Assembly: GCA_020634035.1 (NCBI GenBank)
Contig: JACKCM010000003.1
Location: 372,001-436,000 of the forward strand
DNA from: Candidatus Obscuribacterales bacterium
GTDB taxonomy: Bacteria > Cyanobacteriota > Vampirovibrionia > Obscuribacterales > Obscuribacteraceae
DNA: 64,000 nt
Reading direction: 5' to 3'
Positions 16,071 to 25,033 of the stretch are shown one piece after another. A program made the position numbers and the translations under genes. Below the pieces are notes generated by a model. The model was not told the DNA's origin, did not search any database, and worked only from the letters and a program-made list of their open reading frames with translations. Within the stretch, counting starts at the first letter, position 1. Each line of letters opens with the position of its first letter.

Positions 16071-17201
16071 TCAAAGATTGCCGCGAACCGCCTGCTCTCG
16101 CTCGATAGACTCGAAGAGAGCCTGGAAATTGCCTTTTCCGAAGCCTTTGGCACCTTTGCGCTGAATGATTTCGAAGAAGAGGGTCGGTCTGTCTTCTACC
16201 GGCTTGGTGAAGATCTGAAGCAGATAGCCACCGGACTCTCTGTCGACAAGAATACCGAGCTTAGCCAGCTCTTCTATGTCTTCATCGATCTCGCCAACGC
16301 GCTCGGTCAGGCTGTCGTAATAGCTCTGGGGCACGGTGAGGAATTCGACCCCTCTTTTATGGAGTTCACCTACGGTCTTGATGATATCGCGAGTGGTTAT
16401 GGCGATATGCTGTACGCCGCCGGCGGTGTAGTAGTCCAGATACTCTTGAATCTGAGACTTTCTCAAGCCCTCGGACGGCTCGTTGATAGGCATCTTGATC
16501 GTGCCGCTTTTGTTTGCCATCACCTTCGATACCAGAGCGGAGTACTGGGTGCTGATGTCGTCTTTGTCGAAGTACTGATATACATAAAAACCGAAGACTT
16601 TTTTATAATAGTCGACCCAGTATTCCATCTTTTCGACTTCGACATTGCCGACGATGTGGTCGATGCTCATCAGTCCCACAGGTGTTCCTTCGCACTTCTT
16701 CTCTACCGACTTGAAGCCGGGGGCGAATGGTCCGTTATAGTCCTGACGCTCGATGAACTTGTGGATGGTATCACCATAGGTGTATACAGAACCGCAGAGA
16801 AAACGGCCGTTTTCATCTTCATGCTCTTCTAATTCTTTGTGGACTCTGGCGCCTCTTTCGATGGCGGTTTCAAAAGCTTTTTTAGCGTCACGCACTCGAA
16901 AGCCGATTGCTTTAACACCGTCTCCGTGTTTGTGTGCATGATCGGCTATTTCGCTTTCTGGAGTGAGCGCACCGGTGAGCACCATCTGTACGCTCCCCTG
17001 TTTCATAACATAAGAGACTTGCTCTCGGTCTCCGGTTTCAAGACCTTTATAAGCAACCAGGTCAAAACCGAAACCACGGCTGTAATAGTAGCTCGCCTGC
17101 AGGGCATTACCCACATAGAACTCGACATGATCGAATCCGTCTACTTGAATCTCTTCGACACCACTGGCTGCAGCCTGGCGCTCCACTATCTCCTTGACCA
17201 T
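16071..17201 (-). CDS. hppD: 4-hydroxyphenylpyruvate dioxygenase
   Basis: 376 residues with two vicinal-oxygen-chelate halves. Fe(II) ligands are visible: His in SIDHIVGNV, His in GGVQHIAIT, and Glu in TLFFEIIQRKG. The C-terminal helix with KGFGKGNFQALF is typical. The enzyme turns 4-hydroxyphenylpyruvate plus O2 into homogentisate, for tyrosine breakdown or tocopherol/plastoquinone-type synthesis. ATG start with GAGG eight bases upstream. The stop codon lies 6 bases from the end of the convergent kinase gene. No homogentisate pathway gene is in the window. Confidence 0.95.
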   Translation of the reverse strand: MVKEIVERQAAASGVEEIQVDGFDHVEFYVGNALQASYYYSRGFGFDLVAYKGLETGDREQVSYVMKQGSVQMVLTGALTPESEIADHAHKHGDGVKAIGFRVRDAKKAFETAIERGARVHKELEEHEDENGRFLCGSVYTYGDTIHKFIERQDYNGPFAPGFKSVEKKCEGTPVGLMSIDHIVGNVEVEKMEYWVDYYKKVFGFYVYQYFDKDDISTQYSALVSKVMANKSGTIKMPINEPSEGLRKSQIQEYLDYYTAGGVQHIAITTRDIIKTVGELHKRGVEFLTVPQSYYDSLTERVGEIDEDIEELAKLGILVDRESGGYLLQIFTKPVEDRPTLFFEIIQRKGAKGFGKGNFQALFESIEREQAVRGNL

Positions 17202-17280
17202 TGGTAAAACCTCTTCGTCTCAGGGAATATGTACTTTCTGGAATTCATTTTACGATAGTGACGCCAGGAAGTCATAGTCC

Positions 17281-18039
17281 TTAAGAAGCATTAGAAGCTT
17301 TTAGCAGCTGTTTCGCCTCTTCGTTATCAGGATATCTGGAAATGATTTTATGTAAGAGACGGTCCACTTCCTTCTTGGTAGGCTGATCCGCATCCTGAAC
17401 TTTCTTTAGAACTTCGATTACTTTTGCGGGCTCGGAGCCTGAATCGAGCATGGCTTCTGCCATTCCAAGCCGGACGGAAGAAAGGAGCGAACGCATGCTA
17501 TCCCGCTTGAATTCTCCGACCGCTGACTCCAGGCGCTTCTCGAGCTTTTCATAGTAGAGAACAGATCCCTTCGCGTCCCCTGACTTCCTCAGAGACTCAG
17601 CCAGTTTGTAGGTCTGCAGCGAGGAGAACTGATTGACGTTATGAGCATGACGATAATGGACAGCAGCTTCTTTGTGGTTACCGAAGTGCTCCTCGACCTG
17701 ACCCATCATCATCTGCACGGTGGAGATGCCAGGATGTTCTTCGTCGAGTTTCCTTAAGATCTTCAAAGCTCCTTCTCGATCTTTTTCGATGGTGGCAAGT
17801 TTCCAGGCTTTGCGAATCTCTTCCACCACCTCCATCTCTTCATGGAGATTGGCCTTGGCATTGGTGACATCGTTGCCCCCCATAGAATCCGAAAGCCCGG
17901 CGCCAGGATGATTTTTCTGAGAATAGCGCAGATTGGCAAGATGATTGTTGCCCTGTTGCACGGCGGTGTGGCAACCGGTCAGAGCCAGCAATCCCATAGA
18001 CAAAGCGATCAGTGCATGGTGGCTATTTCTTTTCATCAT
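17281..18039 (-). CDS. TPR lipoprotein
   Basis: 252 residues. The N-terminus has a lipobox (LLALTGC), so Cys23 should be lipidated and the protein anchored in the membrane. The rest is helical with TPR-like pairs (HRHAHNVNQ region; ILRKLDEEHPG). Its ATG overlaps the stop of the upstream TPR gene by four bases (ATGA), so the two are translated together and probably act together at the envelope. Confidence 0.85.
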   Translation of the reverse strand: MMKRNSHHALIALSMGLLALTGCHTAVQQGNNHLANLRYSQKNHPGAGLSDSMGGNDVTNAKANLHEEMEVVEEIRKAWKLATIEKDREGALKILRKLDEEHPGISTVQMMMGQVEEHFGNHKEAAVHYRHAHNVNQFSSLQTYKLAESLRKSGDAKGSVLYYEKLEKRLESAVGEFKRDSMRSLLSSVRLGMAEAMLDSGSEPAKVIEVLKKVQDADQPTKKEVDRLLHKIISRYPDNEEAKQLLKASNAS

Positions 18040-18755
18040 CTTTTCAAAGGAGCGTTCCCGAAGTCATCTTCCTTTTCGATAGAAGAAGCGGCCAGTCCTC
18101 GTTTGATCGACTCCTCGGGTAGGGGCGGATCTTCCTGGGAAGCGATGGAATCAGTATGGGAGGCATTTCTGCCGGCATTACGATCCCGGGCTTTGGCTTG
18201 CAAAAAGGTAATGCGATCATGGACACGCTTTCTGTATTTTTCCGGAATCGCATCCAGAAAAACGATATCTACCAGAGCTCTAGAGGCGTGATAATAATCG
18301 CCCTGGGCTTCCAGAAGTTCGGATAGCGCCACGCGCAACATCAGCTCCTTGGGCTTGGACGACTTGAGATGGTCCAGGCGACGGGTAGCTTCTTTTAAAA
18401 TCTTGGCATCTTTGCAGTGCTTGGCAATCATGTGATAAGCCACATAGTAAGAGGCGTCGATATCGGTGACTGCTATGTATTGATGGGCAGCTTCTTTGTC
18501 TTTGCCCATTTTCCTGAGCAACTCGGCATACTCGAAACGAGCCTGGGCACTGGATGGATTCGCTTCGCTCCGAGCCAGAGCATGTTCAAGATCTTCTACA
18601 GTGGGCGCTTCGACCTGGGCAAGAGCGGAAGGAGCGAAAAGAACAAATGCTCCACCCTGCATGATGGATAGGCATAGAGCAATCATCACCAGGGAGGTTT
18701 TCTTCCGGTAACCGCTTTTTATTGAAATCCTTTTAGCTTTCGAAGTTGCCAACAT
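18036..18755 (-). CDS. Exported TPR protein
   Basis: 239 residues. A long basic N-region is followed by a hydrophobic core (MIALCLSIMQGGAFVLF) and a cleavage site near ALAQ. At least two TPR-type units follow (ALARSEANPSSAQARFEYAE; LRVALSELLEAQGDY). The last 50 residues are polar and look disordered. It starts 4 bases after the TusA-like gene ends and overlaps the TPR lipoprotein gene by ATGA, so four genes from 19314 down to 17281 appear to form one operon. Confidence 0.85.
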   Translation of the reverse strand: MLATSKAKRISIKSGYRKKTSLVMIALCLSIMQGGAFVLFAPSALAQVEAPTVEDLEHALARSEANPSSAQARFEYAELLRKMGKDKEAAHQYIAVTDIDASYYVAYHMIAKHCKDAKILKEATRRLDHLKSSKPKELMLRVALSELLEAQGDYYHASRALVDIVFLDAIPEKYRKRVHDRITFLQAKARDRNAGRNASHTDSIASQEDPPLPEESIKRGLAASSIEKEDDFGNAPLKR

Positions 18756-18759
18756 ATAA

Positions 18760-18987
18760 TCATGCCTTCCTTATCAACAGGCGGCAGAGACCGCCATCCA
18801 TGAGCTGATTCTCTTCCAGAAGATGACCTTCCTGAACCACCGATTTGCTTACGCTTTGAGCCGGTTCACCCTGGTCGAGGACCACTTCTACCTGCTCGCC
18901 GGAGGCTAACTTGTCCAGAAAAAGTTGTGTTTTCACAAAATTCATCGGGCAGGCAACGCCTCTCAAATCCAGCTTATGTATAGTCAT
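18760..18987 (-). CDS. TusA/SirA-family sulfur carrier
   Basis: 75 residues with the family signature: a strand (LDLRG), then V-A-C-P-M-N with the persulfide-carrying Cys at residue 14, a helix, and VVLDQGEPAQSVSKSV. TusA-type proteins relay sulfur to tRNA thiolation, molybdenum cofactor or other acceptors; this member is not clearly TusA itself. It sits 3 bases after a Cys-rich gene and 4 bases before a TPR gene, which suggests the Cys-rich protein is its partner. Confidence 0.85.
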   Translation of the reverse strand: MTIHKLDLRGVACPMNFVKTQLFLDKLASGEQVEVVLDQGEPAQSVSKSVVQEGHLLEENQLMDGGLCRLLIRKA

Positions 18988-18990
18988 GCT

Positions 18991-19314
18991 TTACAGCTCT
19001 TTTGTTTCGGATTCCGCAAAACATACGGAAGGATAACACTCTTTAGGAGAAGGACAGTAGGATTCATCTAAATACTTAACCCACTGACTCTTAAAACATT
19101 CTCGCGAATAAATATATATTCTGAGGTCATCCAGCATCTCGGCGGCATCTTTGCCGTTTGCCCGGGCCAGACAGTTCAGACACTGCATAGTCTCGGTAAA
19201 TCCCAGGGCAAGATTGAGCACTTGCTGGCGCAGACAGAGCCGTATAGAGCACTGCTTGCAAGTGCTCGGGGCGCCTTCAATAAGCAGGCTGCATGGTTCT
19301 TGTTGCTCCGACAT
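18991..19314 (-). CDS. Cys-rich protein (10 Cys in 107 residues)
   Basis: 107 residues with Cys at 8, 19, 22, 27, 45, 48, 73, 87, 93 and 98. Two C-x2-C pairs (STCKQC; MQCLNC) suggest bound zinc or an iron-sulfur cluster. There is no signal peptide. It is the first gene of the operon and lies 3 bases before the TusA-like gene. I do not recognise a family. A role in sulfur transfer or redox is inferred from its neighbour and its cysteines. Confidence 0.75.
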   Translation of the reverse strand: MSEQQEPCSLLIEGAPSTCKQCSIRLCLRQQVLNLALGFTETMQCLNCLARANGKDAAEMLDDLRIYIYSRECFKSQWVKYLDESYCPSPKECYPSVCFAESETKEL

Positions 19315-19426
19315 TGGTCAAATAGTATCAAAGCTAGTGCCTTCTAAGAATAATCTATGAAGTTATGACCCCGGGTCCGGTCGGGTATATTTTGGAAACA
19401 GATAAAATCGGTTTGAGAAACATTCT

Positions 19427-20266
19427 ATGGGACCAGCGCCATCGCCTATCAGAAAGTCTTTGATCGCCGCCGCCCTGGCAGCGACTCTGGCTCTCTCGAC
19501 AAATCAGCCGGCTTCAGCCCAGTATAGTCCGAGTCCTTACTATGGGCAGCCCCCGGCCAGTCCTCCTAATAATGCTTTCCAGAACAACCGGATCCAGCTC
19601 AATAACCGCTATCGGCAGTTGCTCGAATCTGCCCGTCGACTTATCGGTGAAGGCCGCCCCCAGAACGCGCTTCCGGTTCTCGCCGAAGCGGCGGCGATAA
19701 ACTCGCGAGATCCGGAAGTCCACTTCTGGCGAGGTCTCGCCCTCGATAAACTCTCCGACTATAAAGACGCTGTCAAAAGTTATGCTCACTGCCTCACCAT
19801 GGCGAAAACAGCGGGCATGGATTCCAGCGAGTTGCGGATTAATTTAGGCAACACCCTGGTCAAATTGAATTATCTGAATGAAGCGCTTTTCGATTATCAA
19901 AGAGCGATCGAAATCACTCCGACAAGCGGCTTGCCCCATCTTTATCTTGGCCGACTCTATTTGATCAAAACAGACTACAATCTTGCCCTGGACGAATTCA
20001 GAAAATGCGAATCGCTCAATTATCATGATACTTATCTACCGTTTTTCAAAAGTCTTGCTTACACAGGCTTGAAGAGATATGGAGATGCCCAGGAAGAGCT
20101 GAGACCGCTTCTTACCTCCTTTTCCAAAACAGGAACGCCCGATCTATTTCGCCTGGCAAGCACCCTGGACAGCACCTTGAGCAAAGAGCTCGAAGCAGAG
20201 GCAAAAACAAAGAGTGGAAACAAGAATCGAGAGCGACAAACACGGTCCGGAAGAGATTCCGATTGA
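19427..20266 (+). CDS. Exported TPR protein
   Basis: 279 residues with a signal peptide (SLIAAALAATLALS, cleavage near ASAQ), a Pro/Gln/Asn-rich linker, and four or five TPR units from about residue 50 (LLESARRLIGEGRPQNALPV; ALFDYQRAIEITPTSGLPH). The C-terminus is a Lys/Arg/Gln tail. Its 3' end overlaps the next gene by 53 bases. Probably an envelope scaffold; partners unknown. Confidence 0.85.
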   Translation: MGPAPSPIRKSLIAAALAATLALSTNQPASAQYSPSPYYGQPPASPPNNAFQNNRIQLNNRYRQLLESARRLIGEGRPQNALPVLAEAAAINSRDPEVHFWRGLALDKLSDYKDAVKSYAHCLTMAKTAGMDSSELRINLGNTLVKLNYLNEALFDYQRAIEITPTSGLPHLYLGRLYLIKTDYNLALDEFRKCESLNYHDTYLPFFKSLAYTGLKRYGDAQEELRPLLTSFSKTGTPDLFRLASTLDSTLSKELEAEAKTKSGNKNRERQTRSGRDSD

Positions 20267-21605
20267 CGCCCTCTGGGGTCTTTCCACCAACCGCTATCAA
20301 AGACATCTGAGGCTGACCGATTTCCCTGTTCATCCGGTTATGGTCAAAGCTCTGACCTTAGTAAAGAAAGCCTCCGCCACCACCAACGGCATCACAGGTG
20401 AAATCGAACCAGAAATCGCCGATGCCATTGAGAAAAGCTGCGATCGAATACTGGCAGGAGAATTGCATGAGCAGATAGTTGTGGATGCCTTACACGGATC
20501 CGGCGGCTGGGGTCTGACAAAAAATTTGAGCGAAGTTCTGGCAAACGCTGCAAGCAAACTGTTGGGCGGCGAACCAGGCTCTTACAAGCCGGTTCATCCG
20601 GTAGAACATGTCGACCTCAATCAGGCTTCTTATGACACCTATATCACAGCGATGCGCCTGGCGATTCTCCTTGCTCTCGATGATCTGGAGGCCAGTCTGC
20701 TCGATATGGAGCGAATGCTGAGGCGCAAAAGCCTGCAGTTCGACAGGGTGGTCAAACCGGGTCGAATCAACCTCAAAGACTCGGCTCCGATAACACTGGG
20801 TCAGGAGCTGAACGCCTATGGCTCGACAATCGAGCGCGCTCTGCGCCGCCTGGAAGGCAGCAGGGATATCTTCAGAGAGATCAATCTGGGCGGCGGTGAC
20901 ATTGGCACCGGATTCAATACCAGCCCAAAATTCCAAGAGATGGTCGTACAAGAACTTTCTAAAATCTGCGATCAGGAGCTAAAAGCATCAGATGACCATA
21001 TAAGAGTCGGCAGCTCCATGACCGACTTTGCCCACTTCTCCTCCAGCCTTAAAGAGGCTGCCATTGATCTGGGCAAGATAGCCGGTGATCTACGAATCCT
21101 GTCTTCCGGACCAGGGGCGGGAATGGCCGAGATCATCCTCGATGCCCGTCTTGAAGCTAGCCCCCTGGTGGAGAGCCTGCTCATGCTCTGTCACCGGATC
21201 GCTGGCAATGACCTTTCGGTATCGCTTGCGGTCGCCTCGGGAAACCTGCAGTCTAATAGCGCCACTCCGCTGATTATAGATAAGATCCTCGAATCCATGG
21301 AGCTTCTGCAGCGGGCCGGTACCGCCTTTGTCGGCAACTGCCTGGCCGGCTTGAACACAGACCAGGAGAGATGTCTCGCCCTTACGACAAACACAGCCGC
21401 TTTCACAGACTTGCTTGCCACCGAGATTGGTATGGAAGAAGCGGCTATAGTTGTAAAGAATTGCAGAGATCAGGACAGAGATGTAAAGGAGTATCTATTA
21501 GAGAGCAAAATCCTGCTCCCTGAGCGGATTGAGACGATTTTCAGCCATCGCTTCATGACATCACCGAAACGGATTATACCTTTTAAAAAAGAGGGCGAAG
21601 AATGA
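20214..21605 (+). CDS. Aspartase/fumarase-fold protein lacking the catalytic loop
   Basis: 463 residues from a GTG at 20214, where homology to aspartases begins (RIESDKHGPEEIP corresponds to RIE-D-LG-REVP). The aspartase/fumarase scaffold is clear: SEVLAN, GRINLKDSAPITLGQE, GGDIGTGFNT, LSSGPGAG, IAGND. However, the GTS-NMN motif reads GWGLTKN, the QSxND region reads QASYD, and the signature loop SS-x-MP-x-K-x-N is absent: between SSGPGAG and GND it is about 9 residues shorter than in AspA. It therefore probably does not catalyse the usual elimination. The long overlap with the TPR gene suggests coupled expression. Confidence 0.85.
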   Translation: METRIESDKHGPEEIPIDALWGLSTNRYQRHLRLTDFPVHPVMVKALTLVKKASATTNGITGEIEPEIADAIEKSCDRILAGELHEQIVVDALHGSGGWGLTKNLSEVLANAASKLLGGEPGSYKPVHPVEHVDLNQASYDTYITAMRLAILLALDDLEASLLDMERMLRRKSLQFDRVVKPGRINLKDSAPITLGQELNAYGSTIERALRRLEGSRDIFREINLGGGDIGTGFNTSPKFQEMVVQELSKICDQELKASDDHIRVGSSMTDFAHFSSSLKEAAIDLGKIAGDLRILSSGPGAGMAEIILDARLEASPLVESLLMLCHRIAGNDLSVSLAVASGNLQSNSATPLIIDKILESMELLQRAGTAFVGNCLAGLNTDQERCLALTTNTAAFTDLLATEIGMEEAAIVVKNCRDQDRDVKEYLLESKILLPERIETIFSHRFMTSPKRIIPFKKEGEE

Positions 21606-21815
21606 CCGAGGAGCGCATCCCATGGGGAAGACAAGGGATTCGCAAGACGGTCGAAGCCCTCTACATGAATTAGTTTGAAGCTTGGCGGTCATTTTCTTGC
21701 TTCGAATTTGGTTAACATAGGGGTCTCTAGTGCAGGTAAACCAAATGCAGTTCAGGCATTTAGCAGTTTTACCCATGCTTACCAGGAAACTAGACATCTC
21801 GGAGACAGCCAGAGC

Positions 21816-22457
21816 ATGCTGAGTGGATATAGACTTGAAGTAATTGTCGGATGTATGAGCGCGGGCAAATCGAGCGAGTTGATTCGCCGCATTGAAAGAG
21901 CCCGGCTTGCTTATCTGCCCACGATAATCGTTCGGCCGATAACAGATACACGCTCCAAGCCGAACCATGTCGAATCGAGAAATGGCCTGACCTCCCACGC
22001 TCTGGTGGTAGAGAGCGCCCGCGACATCCTGAAATACTCGTCCCACGCCGTGGTTATCGGCTTAGACGAATGTCAGTTCTTCGACGACGAGCTCATTCCT
22101 GTGGTCCAAACTTTATTAAGGCAGAAAAAGAAGATTATCGCCTCTGGTCTCGACCTGGACTATAAAGGAGAGACCTTCGGCCAGGTACCGACCCTGATGG
22201 CAATGGCAGACCGGGTGGACAAACTGCTCGCTGTTTGCAGAAAGTGCGGCTCCGATTTCGCCTGCCGCACCCAGAGACTGGTACATTCGGACGAGCAAAT
22301 ACTGGTAGGTGATTGCCAGTACGAAGCCCGCTGCATTCACTGTTTCGAGCCGCCTGGCGAATATCAGCTCAGACTCGAATTGCCTCTGGCCGAAACAAAC
22401 CCGCCCCAGCTAGCGATAGTCCAGGGTCCGGCAACAGCGGCCACTGTAGCCAGCTAA
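21816..22457 (+). CDS. tdk: Thymidine kinase
   Basis: 213 residues from the ATG at 21816, with GGAG about 11 bases upstream; the frame is open back to 21675, but that part does not match the family. TK1 type: P-loop GCMSAGKSSELI, DECQFF with the acceptor region, the lasso segment DLDYKGETFGQVP, and two zinc pairs (CRKCG; CIHC). It phosphorylates thymidine to dTMP for nucleotide salvage. It is followed by a hairpin that probably ends its transcript. Confidence 0.95.
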   Translation: MLSGYRLEVIVGCMSAGKSSELIRRIERARLAYLPTIIVRPITDTRSKPNHVESRNGLTSHALVVESARDILKYSSHAVVIGLDECQFFDDELIPVVQTLLRQKKKIIASGLDLDYKGETFGQVPTLMAMADRVDKLLAVCRKCGSDFACRTQRLVHSDEQILVGDCQYEARCIHCFEPPGEYQLRLELPLAETNPPQLAIVQGPATAATVAS

Positions 22458-22482
22458 AACAAAAGACTTCCAACGCACGCAG

Positions 22483-22506
22483 AGCACTCGACTTCGGTCG
22501 GGTGCT
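22483..22506 (+). terminator. Probable terminator after tdk
   Basis: A 10-bp stem AGCACTCGAC/GTCGGGTGCT (one G-T pair) closed by a TTCG tetraloop. Only a short T-run follows (TTGTGT), so termination may be weak. It lies 26 bases after the tdk stop. Confidence 0.6.
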
Positions 22507-22660
22507 TTGTGTATGGAGAAAACGCCCGAAACCCCGACATAATGGGGAATTATAAACAATCATTAAGCGAATATGAATTTACTGGCTAATTTGTTACCGC
22601 CAGGATGTCAGGGGAATACCTAGAAACAGGAAACCAGAGGTTGGTTTTGGAGAATTACTA

Positions 22661-23110
22661 ATGATCAAGCGTGTTATCAAATCGCTGAAGAACAGCAAGC
22701 TCTACAAAGCGGCTTTCGGAAAGAACTACGAAACCGTCAAACTTGTAGAGACAAACGGCTGCGAACATCCCTGGCAGCAAGACCTCGACCATATAGCCGA
22801 AAGACTCGGTCACGAAAAGGTACAGGTTACCCAGAACCAGGAGACCCGAATAGCTGAAAGCACCGTTGTCGAACAGGACTTTCAACAGCTCTTCAATCAA
22901 GTTAAACAGGATATGGAACAACAGAAACAGAGCGGCTCCAAGAAACCTGTGGTAACCAAAAAGAAAAGAGAAGCCGATATTACCGCTGTGGACCTTCAGT
23001 CCTGGTGGGGTCAATCGGTAGCCACCTGGGATCCTATAGACAGTAAAAATGTAGATTCGGTCAGTCAGCAACCGAGAAGACAGAGAACCAAGTGGTTCGA
23101 CGGTCATTAA
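22661..23110 (+). CDS. Hypothetical cytoplasmic protein
   Basis: 149 residues, ATG with GGAG eight bases upstream. The N-terminus is basic (IKRVIKSLKNSKLYKAAFGK), the middle is Gln/Glu-rich and helical (QLFNQVKQDMEQQKQ), and the C-terminus has Trp motifs (LQSWWGQSV; TKWFDGH). No signal peptide or known domain. Good ribosome site and codon use support a real gene; function unknown. Confidence 0.7.
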   Translation: MIKRVIKSLKNSKLYKAAFGKNYETVKLVETNGCEHPWQQDLDHIAERLGHEKVQVTQNQETRIAESTVVEQDFQQLFNQVKQDMEQQKQSGSKKPVVTKKKREADITAVDLQSWWGQSVATWDPIDSKNVDSVSQQPRRQRTKWFDGH

Positions 23111-23216
23111 TTTGCGATATCAACCTTAATATTAATGTCGCCGGCGCAAACCCTGCTACAGTTGTCATTTTGGAAGATCGGCCCGGATAAAGCCTGCTCT
23201 TGACATGCGATTTTAT

Positions 23217-23254
23217 CCCCCGTTCCTAGTACGTACACGTTTAGGCAACGGGGG
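23217..23254. promoter_or_regulatory. Long GC-rich hairpin upstream of 23299 gene
   Basis: Arms CCCCCGTT (23217-23224) and AACGGGGG (23247-23254), extended inside by CCTA/TAGG, with a loop containing GTACGTAC. No T-run follows on the plus strand. A TTGACA lies just upstream (23200-23205) without a good -10 at the right distance. It could be a 5'-leader structure, or the end of the 22661 transcript. Confidence 0.4.
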
Positions 23255-23298
23255 CTTAGTGGTAATATGGCCCTGAAGGACAAATTCAGCCACGAGCC

Positions 23299-23670
23299 AT
23301 GAGATCTAGCAGAATTTCTAAAATCATCATATCCTCCCTTGCCCTCTTCACCTTTGCAGGCGGTTTTGCCACAGTAGACGCAAGCCCGGCTTTCGCCAAA
23401 AGCAAGTCCTCGAAGAAAAGCCATTCGAAGAAAAGCAGCTCGAAGAAATCTTTCAGCAAAGGGAAGACCAAACTGGTGCCCCCACCACCGCCCTACGCGC
23501 CCTCCATTTTGCCGGAGCTCGCTTATCGTCGAAGCGGACGCGCAGTAGTGAAAAGCGAAGAGGAAAAGCCGGTCAATCCTTACGCCAAATATATCTATCA
23601 CCGGGACGAGCAGAAACTCCCCACCCCGGTGCGTCACAACAAATATGTAGCTTCATGGAACGCTAACTGA
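23299..23670 (+). CDS. Small exported basic protein
   Basis: 123 residues. Signal peptide (IIISSLALFTFAGGFA, cleavage near PAFA), then a Lys/Ser repeat region (SSKKSHSKKSSSKKSF), a proline run (VPPPPPYAP), and a Tyr/Lys-rich tail. The composition suits binding to acidic cell-wall polymers, but this is inference. No known family. Confidence 0.75.
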   Translation: MRSSRISKIIISSLALFTFAGGFATVDASPAFAKSKSSKKSHSKKSSSKKSFSKGKTKLVPPPPPYAPSILPELAYRRSGRAVVKSEEEKPVNPYAKYIYHRDEQKLPTPVRHNKYVASWNAN

Positions 23671-23691
23671 GCATTCGTTTAGCGTCTTCGA

Positions 23692-24870
23692 TCAAAGCCT
23701 CTCGAGCACCATCGCAATTCCCATGCCGCCCCCGATACAGAGGCTGACCAGACCGTAGCGTGCTTTGCGACGCTGCAACTCAAGAGATATCGAAAGCAAT
23801 AAGCGCGCGCCGGTGGCTCCGAATGGATGGCCGATAGCAATAGCGCCGCCATTGACATTGACTCTGTCCCGGGGCAGACCAAGTTCTTTTTCGCAGGCCA
23901 GATACTGTACGGCGAAAGCCTCGTTGATCTCGATAAGGTCCATATCCTCCAGCTTCAGACCGGCTTTTTCAAGAGCCATAGGCACAGCGGGCACCGGTCC
24001 TATCCCCATAATTTCGGGAGGAACACCGGTGACTGCCCAGGATACTACTCTTGTTAGCGGAGACAGTCCTTTCTTCTCGGCGGTGGCAGCGTCTGTTACC
24101 ACCAGGGCGGCGGCACCATCGACAATACCGCAAGCGTTTCCTGCGGTCACTGTTCCACCTTTTCGGAAGACCGGCTTCAGGCTGGATAGCTTCTCCATAG
24201 TCGTATCTGGTTTGGGATGCTCATCTAAATCGATAATCTGTTCCTGGCCCTTGCGACCTTTTATAGAGATGGGGACGATCTCTTCTTTTAATCGCCCTGA
24301 GTCCATCGCCTCTTTGGCCCGACTCTGACTGAGGAGCGCAAATTCGTCCTGCTCTTCACGACTGATGGAGAATTTCTCTCTGATGTTTTCAGCGGTCTCA
24401 CCCATGGATGCATCGGGATAAGTGTCCCGGATATCGAGCCCGTCCCAGAGTTCGGCATGACCCATACGTGCGCCCCAGCGATTGCTCCAGGTTATGTATG
24501 GGGTCATCGAAAGTGAGTCGGTTCCACCGGCGACCACAATTTTTGCCTGGCCGGCATCGATAAGCATTCCGGCTGTGGCCACCGCTTTTACCCCCGAGCC
24601 GCAGAGCAGATTGAGGATCAACCCCGGGGTCTCCACCTTGAGCCCGCTCCGCAAAGCCACATGCCTGGCAAGATAAATGGCATCCTTACTGGTCTGCAGA
24701 ACATTACCCATCACCACCTGGTCGCATTGACCTGGTTCGAGACCGGAGCGCTTGATAGCTTCTACGGTGGCGGCAACGGCAAGATCAGTGGCCGTCTGAC
24801 TGGCGAGCCCACCGCCGAAAGCACCGAAAGCAGTACGGGCACCATTGACAATTACTAAATTGGCTGACAT
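23692..24870 (-). CDS. Acetyl-CoA C-acetyltransferase (thiolase)
   Basis: 392 residues. Thiolase active site: C90 in NLLCGSG (acyl acceptor), H348 in IAIGHPFGATGAR, C378 in LCIGGGMG (general base). Length and motifs fit the biosynthetic AtoB/PhaA type, which joins two acetyl-CoA to acetoacetyl-CoA or runs in reverse in ketone or amino-acid breakdown. ATG with GAGG six bases upstream. Its divergent neighbour is alanine dehydrogenase; no PHA or mevalonate genes are in the window. Confidence 0.93.
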   Translation of the reverse strand: MSANLVIVNGARTAFGAFGGGLASQTATDLAVAATVEAIKRSGLEPGQCDQVVMGNVLQTSKDAIYLARHVALRSGLKVETPGLILNLLCGSGVKAVATAGMLIDAGQAKIVVAGGTDSLSMTPYITWSNRWGARMGHAELWDGLDIRDTYPDASMGETAENIREKFSISREEQDEFALLSQSRAKEAMDSGRLKEEIVPISIKGRKGQEQIIDLDEHPKPDTTMEKLSSLKPVFRKGGTVTAGNACGIVDGAAALVVTDAATAEKKGLSPLTRVVSWAVTGVPPEIMGIGPVPAVPMALEKAGLKLEDMDLIEINEAFAVQYLACEKELGLPRDRVNVNGGAIAIGHPFGATGARLLLSISLELQRRKARYGLVSLCIGGGMGIAMVLERL

Positions 24871-24979
24871 CTGAATCCTCTTTAAGCTTTTCGACCGGGA
24901 TAGCCGGAAAATGGAGAAAAACTAAAACAAGTACAAAAGCATATAAAAGATCTATCGAAAGGGGATAGAATATTGCTCT

Positions 24980-24998
24980 CTTTAGAAGAAATCTAAAG
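24980..24998 (+). promoter_or_regulatory. Small perfect hairpin in ald leader
   Basis: A 7-bp stem CTTTAGA/TCTAAAG with loop AGAAA, 35 bases before the ald start. A -10-like TAGAAT lies just upstream (about 24966-24971), so the hairpin would be near the 5' end of the mRNA and may stabilise it. Confidence 0.3.
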
Positions 24999-25033
24999 GT
25001 TATCAGGTTTTGTGTTTTTAGGAGGGCTGAGAA

